Shown here: piece by piece, positions 18,201 through 26,292 of the stretch
How the letters are laid out: every line of letters starts with the position of its first letter
Position numbering within the stretch: position 1 is the first letter of the stretch
Origin: Aliamphritea hakodatensis
GTDB lineage: Bacteria; Pseudomonadota; Gammaproteobacteria; Pseudomonadales; Balneatricaceae
Reading direction: 5' to 3'
NCBI RefSeq assembly: GCF_024347195.1
Contig: NZ_AP025281.1
Span: forward strand, 3,348,001-3,412,000
DNA: 64,000 bases
Program-made: the position numbers and the translations under genes
Notes under the pieces: model-generated
Told to the model about the DNA's origin: nothing
Seen by the model: the letters and a program-made list of their open reading frames with translations, nothing else
The model's database searches: none

Positions 18201-21200
18201 TGGCTGGTATCCTGTATATCCCTTGTGATGCTGTGTACGGCTACGCGGCTCCTTTCCAGTTTCGGCTTCTTAGGCAAGACATGATGCATCGCATTTCTGG
18301 CGATGGTTGTTCTTGGATTCTCGTATTTATAAGGCTGGGTTAACCGTACGCAGTCGGTCGTGCAGTTACCGAAGGTATTCTGATATACGATTTCATCTTT
18401 TCGGGTACTAGCCTTTGTAGCTGAGTTATAGCCTCCCCAGATGTCCGGTGTGCTCACCTGATCAGGGTTCGCCTGCCCGATTGAGATACTGGTGAGGTAT
18501 AAAACTTTTGTTGTGTCTTTCGCCTTCAGACGCTTACGAGTTTCACATCTTCCGTACGTGCAGCCAGTGGCCCGAAAGAAAACAGTGTCATTACTGCGCA
18601 ACCTGACTTTTACTTTATAAACCTGTTCGCCGCTGGGGGTGTACAGGGTTTCCTTCTCAAGCAGATCGTGTGGATGTAACAGATAGGTTACATAAGGAGA
18701 ATAATTTGAAGTCGTGGCGATTTTATTAACGCCTTTGTCTCCGTTTGAACCGTTCGTCAGCCATGAGGGGATGCGCATCTGGACGGTTTCGGTGGTGGTT
18801 TCTGTCGTTATTTCACTGTGGCCAAGACTTTCATTGAGGAGCTGATCAAGCTTAAAGCTGATATCCCCCAGCGCCTCGATGGTGGCCGACAGGTTCGTAA
18901 GCTGTTGCGCGGCAGTATCCTCACTGAGGTTGTCACTCACCTGGCCATCAACGGACAGATTTCCCTTGCTGTATATCAGGGCTTTTTCTTTGTTAATGAG
19001 GCTGTCGCTGACATGCAGGGAGAGTTTCTGGGTCGCGTCAGTGGCGGCGATCAGCGCATCAGCGCCCTGATTAAGAATGGTTTTAGCCGTCAGCGTTGCT
19101 GAACTGCCAATTATTTCGCCATCGTTATTGTTAATCGACTGACTGGCGTGAATGCTCAGATGTTGCTGGCTGCCGATGTCACCGGCATTGGTAACCGATC
19201 CGGTATCTGCGATCAGCGTTGCTGAGCCGCCTGTCATCCGGCCAGTGGGCTGATTATTTACCGCTGTATGCGCGCGAATATTGAGGTGCCGGGTGCTGCC
19301 AATGTCGCCGGCATTCGTGACCGGCCCGGTGTCTGCGGTCAGCGTTGCTGAGCCACCTGTCATCCAGCCACTGGGTTGATTATTGATGCCGGTATCAGCC
19401 TGAATATTCAGATGTTGGGTACTGCTGATTTCACCGGCGTTGGTAACCGATCCGGTATCTGCGGTCAGGGTTGCTGAATCGCCTGTCATCCGGCCATTAA
19501 TCTGATTGGTAATCGATTGTTTGGCGTGAATATTCAGGTGTTTCAGGCTGCTGATTTCACCGGCGTTGGTGAGCGGCCCGGTGTCCGCTGTCAAGGTTGC
19601 TGAATCACCAATCATCCGGCCATCGGTCTGATTGGTAATTGATTGATTGGCGTAAATTTTCAGGTGTTGCTGGCTGCTGATATCACCGGCATTCGTGACC
19701 TGCCCGGTAGCCGCGGTCAGCGTTGCTGAATCGCCTGTCATCCGGCCATTTATCTGATTGCTAATCGATTGATTCGCGTGAATTTCCAGGTGTTGGTTAC
19801 TGCTGATTTCACCGGCATTCGTAAGCGGTCCTGACTCCGCTGTCAGCGTTGCGGAATCAGCGGTTATCCGGCCATTGATCTGATTATTAATGCCGGTATC
19901 AGTATGAATATTCAGGTGTTGGGTACTGCTGATTTCACCGGAGTTGGTGACCGGGCCGGTATCCGCCGTCAGCGTTGCCGAATCGCCAATCATCCGGCCG
20001 CTGTTATTCTCAATCGACTGGTTAGCCTGAATATTCAGGTGTTGCTGACTGCTGATCTCTCCGGAGTTCGTGACCGAGCCGGTATCCGCTGTCAGCGTGG
20101 CTGAACCACCTATCATCCGGCCATTAACAAGATTATTTATCGACTGGCCGGCGCTGATGTCTAAATGTTGTTTACTGCTGATATCGCCGGAGTTAGTGAC
20201 CGGTCCGGCCTCCACGGTCAGTGTTTTTTCAGCTGTAATAGAACCGGTATTCTTCAGCTCAGACGCGTCCAGCGTCAGATCACCCCCATTGATGATACTG
20301 CTGTTATCTAAGGTTCCGGCAATGTCCAGTTGCATACCGGCAGTACTGCTGAGGGTGCCGCTATTCATCAGCTGGCCGTCGCGGATCACAAGTTCACTGG
20401 CGGTGGCACCTATCTTGCCGGCGTTGCGAACCCCGACGCCGTCTTCGGTGCCTATCAGGGTGATTTTGCCTGCGTACATGCCGCCCAGCGCTTTAACATC
20501 CAGCGAAAACTGCGGTGCGGCTGTGGCGGTGGCTGTATCGCGCTGCACGCTGAGGTTGGCGGCATCTACGGTGTTGAGGCCCGTTGTTACACGCAACTCC
20601 TGCGCCCGCACATCGCCATTAATCTCAACGGCACGGCTTATAATGCTGGCATAGTCGGCATCTTCAGCATTGAAGCCATTCAGCTCAATACTGCCCTGCT
20701 CAACCTTATAGCCCTCTATTTGCCCGCCGTTAAAGCGCACTTCCCCGGTGGTCAGCGTGCCTTGCTGCGCATTGATAAAGCCGCAGTTTTTACAGCTTAT
20801 GCCGGAAGGGTTAGCGACGATGACATCCGCGCGTTTGCCGGCGATCTCGATAAAGCCGTTAATATCGCTGCGCTTATTCGAGTTGATTTCGTTGAGAATG
20901 ACACGGGCTTCGCCACCGGCCATTTCCGGGTTAGCGGTCACAAAACCACCCAACTGCGTGTTAACGTCAGTACGGCTGTTGTTCAGGATGACGCCGCGGG
21001 GATCGATATCAAAAGCGCTGTAGCTGTTATGAGACAGCCCGGCACTGTTTGGCGTCTTTATATTGACCTGAGGGACACCATTGGCCGCCTGTAATACCGC
21101 CGGTTGCTGAGCCCCCGGCGCAGAGGCATCGGCGCGAATATCTTCCGCGTAGACATGCAGGTTGCTGAATATCAGGCTGCCCGCCAATAGAAGGCTCAGC

Positions 21201-21262
21201 GCCTTATGCAGCGTTTTTTTGCCAGCTCTTGCGCTGCTGAAAGTAAATCCGTTACCCGTCAT
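12257..21262 (-). CDS. cdiA: CdiA-type contact-dependent inhibition toxin with C-terminal non-specific endonuclease domain
   Basis: 3001-aa two-partner secretion exoprotein. Signal peptide ~15-40 (ALSLLLAGSLIFSN). TPS domain ~45-280 with the conserved ANPSGISCKNCGFIN (~150-165). Nine copies of a 42-aa repeat ~344-730. A four-cysteine, non-repetitive insert ~820-990 could be the receptor-binding part. Long hemagglutinin-type beta-helix repeats run ~1300-2450, interrupted by a charged coiled-coil segment (~1965-2065). A pre-toxin region has VNNYLSHQQAERKDEL (~2607), equivalent to the VENN site. The last ~180 aa form the toxin: GGHLIASMFGGPGE (His ~2914), NLVPMD and GGEWYKLE fit Endonuclease_NS_2, as in YeeF. 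The family is delivered by contact and cleaves nucleic acid in non-immune neighbours. Minus-strand order cdiB-cdiA-cdiI. Confidence 0.92.
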   Translation of the reverse strand: MTGNGFTFSSARAGKKTLHKALSLLLAGSLIFSNLHVYAEDIRADASAPGAQQPAVLQAANGVPQVNIKTPNSAGLSHNSYSAFDIDPRGVILNNSRTDVNTQLGGFVTANPEMAGGEARVILNEINSNKRSDINGFIEIAGKRADVIVANPSGISCKNCGFINAQQGTLTTGEVRFNGGQIEGYKVEQGSIELNGFNAEDADYASIISRAVEINGDVRAQELRVTTGLNTVDAANLSVQRDTATATAAPQFSLDVKALGGMYAGKITLIGTEDGVGVRNAGKIGATASELVIRDGQLMNSGTLSSTAGMQLDIAGTLDNSSIINGGDLTLDASELKNTGSITAEKTLTVEAGPVTNSGDISSKQHLDISAGQSINNLVNGRMIGGSATLTADTGSVTNSGEISSQQHLNIQANQSIENNSGRMIGDSATLTADTGPVTNSGEISSTQHLNIHTDTGINNQINGRITADSATLTAESGPLTNAGEISSNQHLEIHANQSISNQINGRMTGDSATLTAATGQVTNAGDISSQQHLKIYANQSITNQTDGRMIGDSATLTADTGPLTNAGEISSLKHLNIHAKQSITNQINGRMTGDSATLTADTGSVTNAGEISSTQHLNIQADTGINNQPSGWMTGGSATLTADTGPVTNAGDIGSTRHLNIRAHTAVNNQPTGRMTGGSATLIADTGSVTNAGDIGSQQHLSIHASQSINNNDGEIIGSSATLTAKTILNQGADALIAATDATQKLSLHVSDSLINKEKALIYSKGNLSVDGQVSDNLSEDTAAQQLTNLSATIEALGDISFKLDQLLNESLGHSEITTETTTETVQMRIPSWLTNGSNGDKGVNKIATTSNYSPYVTYLLHPHDLLEKETLYTPSGEQVYKVKVRLRSNDTVFFRATGCTYGRCETRKRLKAKDTTKVLYLTSISIGQANPDQVSTPDIWGGYNSATKASTRKDEIVYQNTFGNCTTDCVRLTQPYKYENPRTTIARNAMHHVLPKKPKLERSRVAVHSITRDIQDTSQQGAKALVVAGGKLTAAIGKSLDNKFSILSARGDLTITGVGSDAELTNHAKSLFEQHTFNNTTTAFDGTKEAWVNPERTVKADSIKSVISSGGKLTTTDIKVNNEDLGAGVANPTDRVIIVGEAPAPGQALAPLNTAPTLAPLTLNSSLFTYDATAPAGYVIETDPRFTDKKQWLSSDYILSRVALDPGVTQKRLGDGFYEQQRLREQLVNLTGKRFVGEHPTDDAMFQALMQEGVNYATEYNLRPGIALTAEQMARLTSDIIWLEEEQVTLPNGEVVAALVPNVYLAPATVAQNLATGGALITANTVDLKVTSLQNQGGSIVADERLSLIADTDIINRGGTVTGKRVDLSAGRDINNETLSVERRFESANSTGSYKEQSTAISQRGKITSTGGNLSLNAGRDILNQGATIQAQGDLDLRATGDITFNTVKTGREIQARVGRDGSRVSSQSGNTRSTLTSTGDTTLNATNVELTALAQQSGGDLAVTAENDLTVTNAFNKSKQESKYTNHLYKGDSTTVVSTTLDAGNVSLKSGADTRLQAAKVNAQGTIEVAAGEDLEISSAASERYQYAYSKSKKSFGRKKVSTREKYSLDHIGTELNAGADILINSERNDEGEIIRLDSGKTTVSSSHLNAQDQLVINADEGIELTSRKNIDYEKRTTKKSGLLGLTRSSSGSVKRRELLSQNRLATRQDDLSLLSGADVTIIASDLESAADLNLEAADNVLITAANESSESQEWDVSGGFLTGGSFYSLESEKSTKVTNTAKSATLDARGDVDIDAGSATVIGSQINADGNITVNTDVGSVEVLSAVETGQSTSESKKITVSFVDALKNLAEPHKLITVDDGKLKLSLAKATYDQVDTEGKNLSQKASTLTAGGNINLDSAESITVTGSDLAAGVERQGEPDATGDVNLTARDGDITINESVDSLASIRQEVHAIAEVSAVVEHKSVEIVKALQSLKKAKEKLQQAKRDYRQYKKDRTRIKAELAGLEQDYVNKVPGVSYDDLIEVRDLSEDLESDKDWYIAGIALASVDVATKGTALAYQVDAASRSRVTWGFDAGLQLDIEGSKSERNRQTSTANASTLSGDNITINTGLSTEEGQSKTTIRGSHLAANDTITINTGELNAEASQSTSRAHNSKESFSTSISQTLHGAATGGVAVSGSYSRSKDDQKSTTYENSTITADQVTLNSRGDTNIKGANIRGNEVLDVDVGGDLQVESRQNRNSGSNKSLGIEAGFSTGGTAGSEGYAQSAGEFADRVADTASEPGKYLGGDATGSLSAANGGLNAGSGRFTNRQTVESSLTGGEVNVDVAGHTQLNGAVIAATDEKGADTGNLELNTQSFGFEDLTNRSYSTQRSAGITAGVNVATESNTGKDGNVTEKGDTAFDSGGVEYENTSGYRKTKTLATLGSGDITIRDDQDNGTDSTERLNRDVTNTGKSLVDIRRQQGNFDVTITEELLAGGIATVVGNYAEQQVQAAEALKKLAEKLQETDPEQAQALRDQVQAINDDWDETGTFRVALHTITGALTGDLRGAATALATAYTIPELSNKLQGIDGLDTESRERILTLVAGSVGAVGGGAIGAADSVNQTVNNYLSHQQAERKDELFEQLANCQGAECQSINEELAAIDALDKLTDVEFTQACADQTSSDCSAATGRMLVALGSYDDQNLGVEGKKQLINMAYRQLPKYTLESGQKVAVGVVNQCEGATCVQGLAFLDGLTISYVDASRIKDPEVKAVYRSAQETGEVAGLVLAVRSLPNLLEAGVSSVRKIGKGPESNGLDSDLQNTNPSNPNTNTAGSNTGDINLGNGSGIDSTPTINLERGTKGDWNKIANNPEPNTKYEFDNGYSYKTDPNGRVDTVEADLQLGAWDRNRYQQRISGGECRGPNDCGGHLIASMFGGPGERVNLVPMDGKLNGSGGEWYKLEQQWKGVLEGGGSVKVNIKPSYSGDSARPDSFSVRYSINGVTQPPKVLQNTPTGQ
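19080..20230 (-). repeat. Nine tandem ~126-bp repeats inside cdiA
   Basis: Each unit encodes about 42 aa of the form SATLTADTG-VTN[AS]G[ED]ISS-QHLNI followed by a short N-Q-NGRMTGD stretch. Units differ at 10-30% of positions, so the array is old enough to have diverged but still recombinogenic. It predicts a regular beta-helix segment. Confidence 0.85.
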
Positions 21263-21294
21263 TTCCCGTTCCCTCCGGAATTACGCGCCCAATC

Positions 21295-22995
21295 TTAAAA
21301 TTCCCAGTTCAGGGTAAAACCCACACTGGTTTCACGTGCCTGAAAGCCCTCGGGCTTATACAAAGGTGTGCCAATGAAAAACTGATAGCTGAACGCCTTG
21401 TGGCTTCCTTTAACGCCGACAGAGGCCCCTGCCAGTCTGGTTCCCAGCAGTTCGTCACTGCCCCGCCCGGATACTTCCCCCATATCCAGGCTGACAAACG
21501 CTTCCGCCGGTGTTTCCCCCAGGCGCATCGCCAGTTCGTTTTGCAGGAACCAGCCGCGGTCAGCGCTTAAGGTAACGGCACCGTCAAAGCCGCGAACGGT
21601 ATAACGGTTACCGATCGTAAATCTGTCCTGTGAGGTTAACTTGCTGTCGGTCCACTGGGCCTGAAAGCTGCTGCCCCATCGCAGCGGCTGCTCACCCCAC
21701 TGAAATGGCAAATTGGTATAGAGCGAGAAAAGCAGAATGTCACTAAGTGCGGTGGCGTCTCCGGTCGTTTCTTCCGGTGCCGGCTGAGCACCGAACCAGC
21801 GGTTGCCTTTGCGGAAGCTGATACGGGTGTCCAGTTGTAGCTGCTGACTGGCGACCGGTATTTGCTGACGGTGTATCAGACTGAGCTGTGCATAACTGGT
21901 ATCACGGCGCTGTACCCCAACTTCGGTACCATTTACAAAGTTACGTGAAGCCCGCCGGGTCAGGCCGAGCCTTATACTGGTTTTAGCGGTGCCGGTACGG
22001 CGTATTACCCGGGTAACATCCACACTGTGCCGCGTGCTTTGCCCGGTATAGGCAACATTGCCGTTCAAACCCGCCACACTCTGCTCATAGTCATTACGTG
22101 AGCTGTTAAGATCGAATTGCCAGTAACCGATGGGAAGCGAGTAATGAACGCTGTAGTTGTCTGAGCCGGTGTCGCTGTCAGTATGTAAGTCACGCCCTTT
22201 GCTGATATAAAACACGTCACTCAGCTGCAGCGGGTTTTCTATAAATAAGGTGGCATTGCCCTGATACTTGCCGGTATTGTCTGCGCCGCTGTCATTCGCC
22301 GACAGAATCAGCCGCCACATTTTCTCCTGCTGCCATTTCACCCTGATATCACTGACACCCACGTCTTCAGTTGGATGCAACGAAAAACTGGCAGTGGCAG
22401 CGCTCAGGCGGTGTAAGTTTTCCAGCGCCTGCTCCAGCGCTCTGATATCCAGGTAATCGCCCTTATTTAAAGGCACGACTGTATTCAGATTAATATCACC
22501 CTCAGGGGCGGATGGGTCGCGGCCAATATTCCCTGCCTTGCCGGCAACAATCTGCAAAGTGAGTGTGCCGGCATTTAAATCCTGTGGGGGTGCTACCACG
22601 CGCGTTGTCACAAGCCCCTGTTCTATATAGTGGTTTTGCAGTTTATTCATGAGGCTTTTGATCGCCTGCGGCCCCAGACAATCCGTGTTGTGCCGGGCAA
22701 GTATGGCGGTGATCGCTGAACGGTCGGTCAGTGACTCATCTCCCTTAAGGACAACGTCTTCAATTGGGAAACATTGTTCATCGCTGATACTTTGCGGCAG
22801 ATCGGCTTGCGGAACAGATAGGTGAATACTGTCTGATGAGGGCTGTAACTGACGTTGCAAGGCTTCCTGTTGTTGCTCAGCACGCTGCAGCTGGTCCTCA
22901 GCGATGACTGACGGTTCCGGGGCAGCCAAAGCCTGAAAAGCAAATATCAGTACGCTGCAAAACAGGGCTGCTTGCCCTGACTGGGGTAAATCCAT
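21295..22995 (-). CDS. cdiB: CdiB-type outer-membrane two-partner secretion transporter
   Basis: 566-aa TpsB (ShlB/FhaC/CdiB) family transporter. Signal peptide ~1-24 (VLIFAFQALAA). A Gln-rich plug helix region ~30-60. Two POTRA domains ~75-220, with CFPIEDVVLKGD opening POTRA1 and the usual C-x(n)-C pair. A 16-strand beta-barrel ~225-566 includes the diagnostic VRGFDG (~470) of loop L6, and the protein ends in phenylalanine, as outer-membrane barrels do. It exports the TPS domain of CdiA across the outer membrane. It lies 32 bp upstream of cdiA on the same strand and is certainly co-transcribed with it. Confidence 0.92.
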   Translation of the reverse strand: MDLPQSGQAALFCSVLIFAFQALAAPEPSVIAEDQLQRAEQQQEALQRQLQPSSDSIHLSVPQADLPQSISDEQCFPIEDVVLKGDESLTDRSAITAILARHNTDCLGPQAIKSLMNKLQNHYIEQGLVTTRVVAPPQDLNAGTLTLQIVAGKAGNIGRDPSAPEGDINLNTVVPLNKGDYLDIRALEQALENLHRLSAATASFSLHPTEDVGVSDIRVKWQQEKMWRLILSANDSGADNTGKYQGNATLFIENPLQLSDVFYISKGRDLHTDSDTGSDNYSVHYSLPIGYWQFDLNSSRNDYEQSVAGLNGNVAYTGQSTRHSVDVTRVIRRTGTAKTSIRLGLTRRASRNFVNGTEVGVQRRDTSYAQLSLIHRQQIPVASQQLQLDTRISFRKGNRWFGAQPAPEETTGDATALSDILLFSLYTNLPFQWGEQPLRWGSSFQAQWTDSKLTSQDRFTIGNRYTVRGFDGAVTLSADRGWFLQNELAMRLGETPAEAFVSLDMGEVSGRGSDELLGTRLAGASVGVKGSHKAFSYQFFIGTPLYKPEGFQARETSVGFTLNWEF

Positions 22996-23355
22996 GACAA
23001 ATTCCGTTTCATCACTCGTGACAGGTGGTTAATTCAGCACTGCATTTTGTTGAGCCCTTGTTGTCCACATGCCTGATTCCTTTCATGCAAAAGACTTAAA
23101 ACGGCTATTCGCAGCACCTGCTCCGGGCGAACTGTGTTTGCAATGGTGAATAGCATTGCCAGCTTGCGGCCATATTGAAAGATAAAACCTTCATTAGTAT
23201 AAAGAAGGTACTTAGCCGGAGCTGACCTGTTGATTAGTGGTAGCTGTGCCTGAGTGGCAGGCAGCATTTTTCTGAAGACAAAGACTACCGGCCTGAAAGA
23301 TTTCCGGCCTGAACAGCTGTGGGCAAAACCCGATACCAGCCCGGTCAGCAGACAC
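22996..23355. other. cdiB upstream region, no gene
   Basis: About 360 bases with no convincing gene. A minus-strand frame 23034-23357 has no RBS and no protein-like composition. The likely cdiBA promoter lies here: an inverted repeat ACCTTC...GAAGGT (23187-23209) encloses a minus-strand -10-like TATACT, but no good -35 is seen. Confidence 0.35.
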
Positions 23356-23383
23356 AAAAAAGCCTGCTTTAAGCAGGCTTTTT
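23356..23383 (-). terminator. Terminator downstream of the SlyB-like lipoprotein gene
   Basis: Stem AAAAGCCTGCTT / AAGCAGGCTTTT with T-tracts on both strands. Its stem is the same GCCTGCT hairpin as the terminator at 4467. Confidence 0.9.
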
Positions 23384-23405
23384 GGGTTTTAAAAGGTTAC
23401 CGCGG

Positions 23406-23867
23406 TTAGCGAACAACCCTTGCTGTTCCGCCCTGACCCAGTACCCGGACCCGGTCACCGGCCTGGAAGATGCCGTTGCCGCTGACTTCCTGAACCACTG
23501 AAATAATCCGGCGGCTTTCCAGTTCAACGGTAATTTCCTGCCCCTGTTTACGGGTCAGTTTTTCTTCGGCCTGCTGGCCTACCACACCACCCGCAACCGC
23601 ACCCAGCACGGTGGCGATGGTCCGGCCGGAGCCGCCGCCGATCTTACTGCCGCCAATCCCGCCGATCACAGCACCGGCACCGGCACCCAGCGGGCTGTTG
23701 GTGCGGCCTTCAATGACAACCGGTGTTACGGAAAGCACCTGGCCATACTGGACCTGCTGAACTTTCCGCGCTTCGCTACGCGAGTAAGTATCCCCGGTCA
23801 GTGAAGATGCACAGCCCTGCAACATTAAGGATGATGCCAGCACTGTCGCCACTAAAATCTTATTCAT
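23406..23867 (-). CDS. slyB: SlyB/Pcp-like outer-membrane lipoprotein with glycine zipper
   Basis: 153 aa. Lipobox LMLQGC places the acylated cysteine at residue 19. After a short spacer, VLSVTPVVIEG leads into a glycine-zipper 2TM segment (GAGAGAVIGGIGGSKIGGG and a second glycine-rich helix ~85-100). A C-terminal beta region follows (~115-153). This is the layout of SlyB (Pcp, Rickettsia 17-kDa antigen) family lipoproteins, which stabilise the outer membrane and in enterics respond to Mg2+/PhoP. Monocistronic with its own terminator. The gene symbol follows the family; several paralogues usually exist, so it might be another glycine-zipper lipoprotein. Confidence 0.8.
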   Translation of the reverse strand: MNKILVATVLASSLMLQGCASSLTGDTYSRSEARKVQQVQYGQVLSVTPVVIEGRTNSPLGAGAGAVIGGIGGSKIGGGSGRTIATVLGAVAGGVVGQQAEEKLTRKQGQEITVELESRRIISVVQEVSGNGIFQAGDRVRVLGQGGTARVVR

Positions 23868-23988
23868 AACTTACCTCGCATCCCAATGCATTGATCGGGG
23901 TTGCCTCCAAATAACTGATCCTGCCAATGTAGCAAAATCTTGCTTAACCTGTTTTTAACTGTTTTAACGTGCTTATCGCCCTTCAGGT

Positions 23989-25773
23989 TCAGTGCTGATG
24001 CTGCCCGTACAGTTTAGCGTACAGTCCGTCCTGTTGTAGCAGGTCCTGATGTTCGCCCTGTTCACTGATCTGGCCGTCTTCGAAGACATAGACCCGGTCA
24101 GCCTGCTTCACCGCACTTAACCGGTGCGCCACGATAATTGTTGTTCTGCCGGCCAGAAAGGTTTCCAGCGCCGAGAGTACTTCAAATTCAGTTTGCGCAT
24201 CCAGCGCCGATGTTGCTTCATCCAGAATGACCACTTTTGGATCGGATAACACCATCCGGGCAATTGCCAGACGCTGCCGCTGACCGCCGGATAACCGGAC
24301 GCCCTGACGCCCCACCAGCGCATCCAGTTTGCCGTCAAGTTCTTCAACAAAAGGCTTCAGCTGCGCGATGTCCAGCGCCTGCCAGAGCTTATCATCATCG
24401 AAGCGACGGCCCAGTGTGAGGTTGCCTCTGACGGTATCGTTAAACAACATAGGCTGCTGTAACACTGTGACAACATTTTCACGAATAAGATCAAATCCGA
24501 TCTCTTCTACCGGCACGCCATCGTAACGGATTGCACCGCTGCGAATCGGATACAGCCCCAGCAGAATCTGCACCAGGGTCGACTTACCGCCACCACTGGC
24601 CCCGACCAAGGCAATTTTCTGGCCGGGCTCAATGGTTAAGCTCAGCCCTTTAAGGACTTCCTGCTCCGGCAGATAACCAAAGTGAATGTTATCCACCGCG
24701 ATGCCGATGGATTCCCGCTGACTGAACGGGTTTTCCAGATGGGGGTAGTCCGGTTCTTCTTCCAGATTCTGCAGTTCATTGATGCGGGATAAGGCCGCAT
24801 TGGCGCTGTAGTAGGCATACTGAATGCCCAACAGTTCCTGCACCGGCCCCATCATGAACCACAGGTAACCAAACACGGCCATCATTTCGCCGATACTCAG
24901 GTCGGAGAACACCACCATCAGCATGGACAGGGCACGGAATAAATCGAACCCCACCAGGAACACCATAAAGCTGAACCGGCCAGCCGCCTCGCTGCGCCAG
25001 CCAAAGGCAACGGAACGGTCCCGGACCTCGGCGGCCTGATCCTGTAAGCGCTGCAGATAATGTTTTTCACGGTTGGCAGCACGGATCTGGTAAATCCCTT
25101 CCAGGACTTCAATCAGGGAACTCTGAAATGCTCCGTAGGCGGCGTTTTCATCCTTCTTCAGTTCTTTAACCCGTTTGCCCAGCACCATGGTGAAGTACAC
25201 AACGATAGGATTCAGCAGCAGAATAAACAGTGCCAGTTGCCAGTGCATCCACAGCAGCACCACTGCGGTGCCGGCAATGGTCAGCCCTGCCAGCAGCAGC
25301 TTGCTCAGAGACGTACCGACAAACTGATCAATGGTATCCAGATCTACCACAAAGTGATTGCTGACTTTACCGCTGCCCAGGGTTTCGTATTTCGCCATGG
25401 AGATACGTTTAAGTTTTTGCAGCAGCCCCTGCCGGATACGGAACACCACTTCTTTGGAAATGTGGGTAAACTGCCTGCCCTGCCAGACGTTCAGCACCAG
25501 CGCGATACAGCGCAGGATGATGGTCAGCACCAGTATCGCGGTGATGTAGAGTATTGCCCCCTGCCAGGATGCAGGGAACAGTTGCTGACAGATTTCCACC
25601 AGGGTTGCCGGCTGCCCCAGCAAGACTTCATCGACCAGTAATGGCATCAGCAGGGGTAAAGGTACGCTGGCAATGGTGGCCACCAGCGCAATCAGATTAG
25701 CCTTTATCAGTTCCGGCTTATATTCACGGGCGATGGAAAAAATGTAGCGCCAGTTGTAACCGCTTGAATGCAT
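23989..25773 (-). CDS. ABC-type exporter, fused permease-ATPase (MsbA-like half transporter)
   Basis: 594-aa ABC half-transporter. Six transmembrane helices in the N-terminal ~320 residues, then the nucleotide-binding domain: Walker A GASGGGKST (~390), Q-loop TVLQQPMLFNDT, signature RLSGGQRQR (~490), Walker B KVVILDEATS (~516), switch IVAHRLS. It would work as a homodimer exporting a lipid, peptide or drug; the substrate cannot be read from the sequence. Monocistronic by spacing; the terminator of the YdcH-like gene lies just before its start. Not part of the CDI locus. Confidence 0.9.
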   Translation of the reverse strand: MHSSGYNWRYIFSIAREYKPELIKANLIALVATIASVPLPLLMPLLVDEVLLGQPATLVEICQQLFPASWQGAILYITAILVLTIILRCIALVLNVWQGRQFTHISKEVVFRIRQGLLQKLKRISMAKYETLGSGKVSNHFVVDLDTIDQFVGTSLSKLLLAGLTIAGTAVVLLWMHWQLALFILLLNPIVVYFTMVLGKRVKELKKDENAAYGAFQSSLIEVLEGIYQIRAANREKHYLQRLQDQAAEVRDRSVAFGWRSEAAGRFSFMVFLVGFDLFRALSMLMVVFSDLSIGEMMAVFGYLWFMMGPVQELLGIQYAYYSANAALSRINELQNLEEEPDYPHLENPFSQRESIGIAVDNIHFGYLPEQEVLKGLSLTIEPGQKIALVGASGGGKSTLVQILLGLYPIRSGAIRYDGVPVEEIGFDLIRENVVTVLQQPMLFNDTVRGNLTLGRRFDDDKLWQALDIAQLKPFVEELDGKLDALVGRQGVRLSGGQRQRLAIARMVLSDPKVVILDEATSALDAQTEFEVLSALETFLAGRTTIIVAHRLSAVKQADRVYVFEDGQISEQGEHQDLLQQDGLYAKLYGQHQH

Positions 25774-25823
25774 TAATAATCCTACAAAAAAATATAACCG
25801 TTACTGACACTATAAATATAAAA

Positions 25824-25846
25824 AAACCCGCAATAAAGCGGGTTTG
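25824..25846 (-). terminator. Terminator downstream of the YdcH-like gene
   Basis: AAACCCGC / GCGGGTTT stem with a 7-nt loop. A T-tract follows on the minus strand. Confidence 0.85.
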
Positions 25847-25878
25847 ATAACGAAATCAGAATTCGGCGTATTTGGTTA

Positions 25879-26124
25879 TCAGGCCGGCTCAGCCGTCAGC
25901 ATCGCAAACAGCTGATCTTTCAGGTGCAGACGTTTGGCTTTACGGGCATTTTCTGTGTCGCTACAGACCGGCTCAGTGAGTGTCTCCATACGTTCCACCT
26001 CCTTGGTGACGTCATGATACTCATCAAACAGCCGTGAAAAGTGTGCGTTTGATATCTTTAAATCGTGGATACGCTGGCGATATTCCGGCAGTTCGTGGAT
26101 CAGATCGTGGTGCTCAATGCTCAT
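25879..26124 (-). CDS. YdcH-family (DUF465) small protein
   Basis: 81 aa from ATG 26124, preceded by AAGGGA; an in-frame extension to 26187 lacks an RBS and is not homologous in appearance. The start MSIEHHDLIHELPEYRQRIH, with HELPEY and a later LFDEYHDV-KEVER segment, is diagnostic for YdcH/DUF465. The protein is a short antiparallel helical hairpin, soluble, of unknown biochemical role. It ends with KRLHLKDQL, also typical of the family. Stands alone with its own terminator. Confidence 0.85.
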   Translation of the reverse strand: MSIEHHDLIHELPEYRQRIHDLKISNAHFSRLFDEYHDVTKEVERMETLTEPVCSDTENARKAKRLHLKDQLFAMLTAEPA

Positions 26125-26248
26125 CTTCGTTCCCTTAACAGATGCTTTTGATGACTTAACTATCGCGCTGCCGGTAAAGAAAAACATTGATGTTCATCAA
26201 CAATAGATGCACCTTTTCTTATCAATCTCTAAGTAAGAACTGAGACAC

Positions 26249-26281
26249 AAAAAAAGCGCTGTGGCCGGGGCCGGAGCGCTT
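26249..26281 (-). terminator. Terminator downstream of bolA
   Basis: AAGCGCT / AGCGCTT outer stem with a GC-rich inner palindrome (GGCCGGGGCC). A long T-tract follows on the minus strand. Confidence 0.85.
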
Positions 26282-26292
26282 GTTTCTGAGGC

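Noticed and set aside
20330..21094. 254-aa plus-strand ORF, and other long frames opposite cdiA
   Set aside because: Shadow frames of the repetitive cdiA sequence.
23034..23357. 107-aa minus-strand ORF upstream of cdiB
   Set aside because: Begins inside a terminator hairpin, no RBS, composition unlike a protein; more likely the cdiBA regulatory region.
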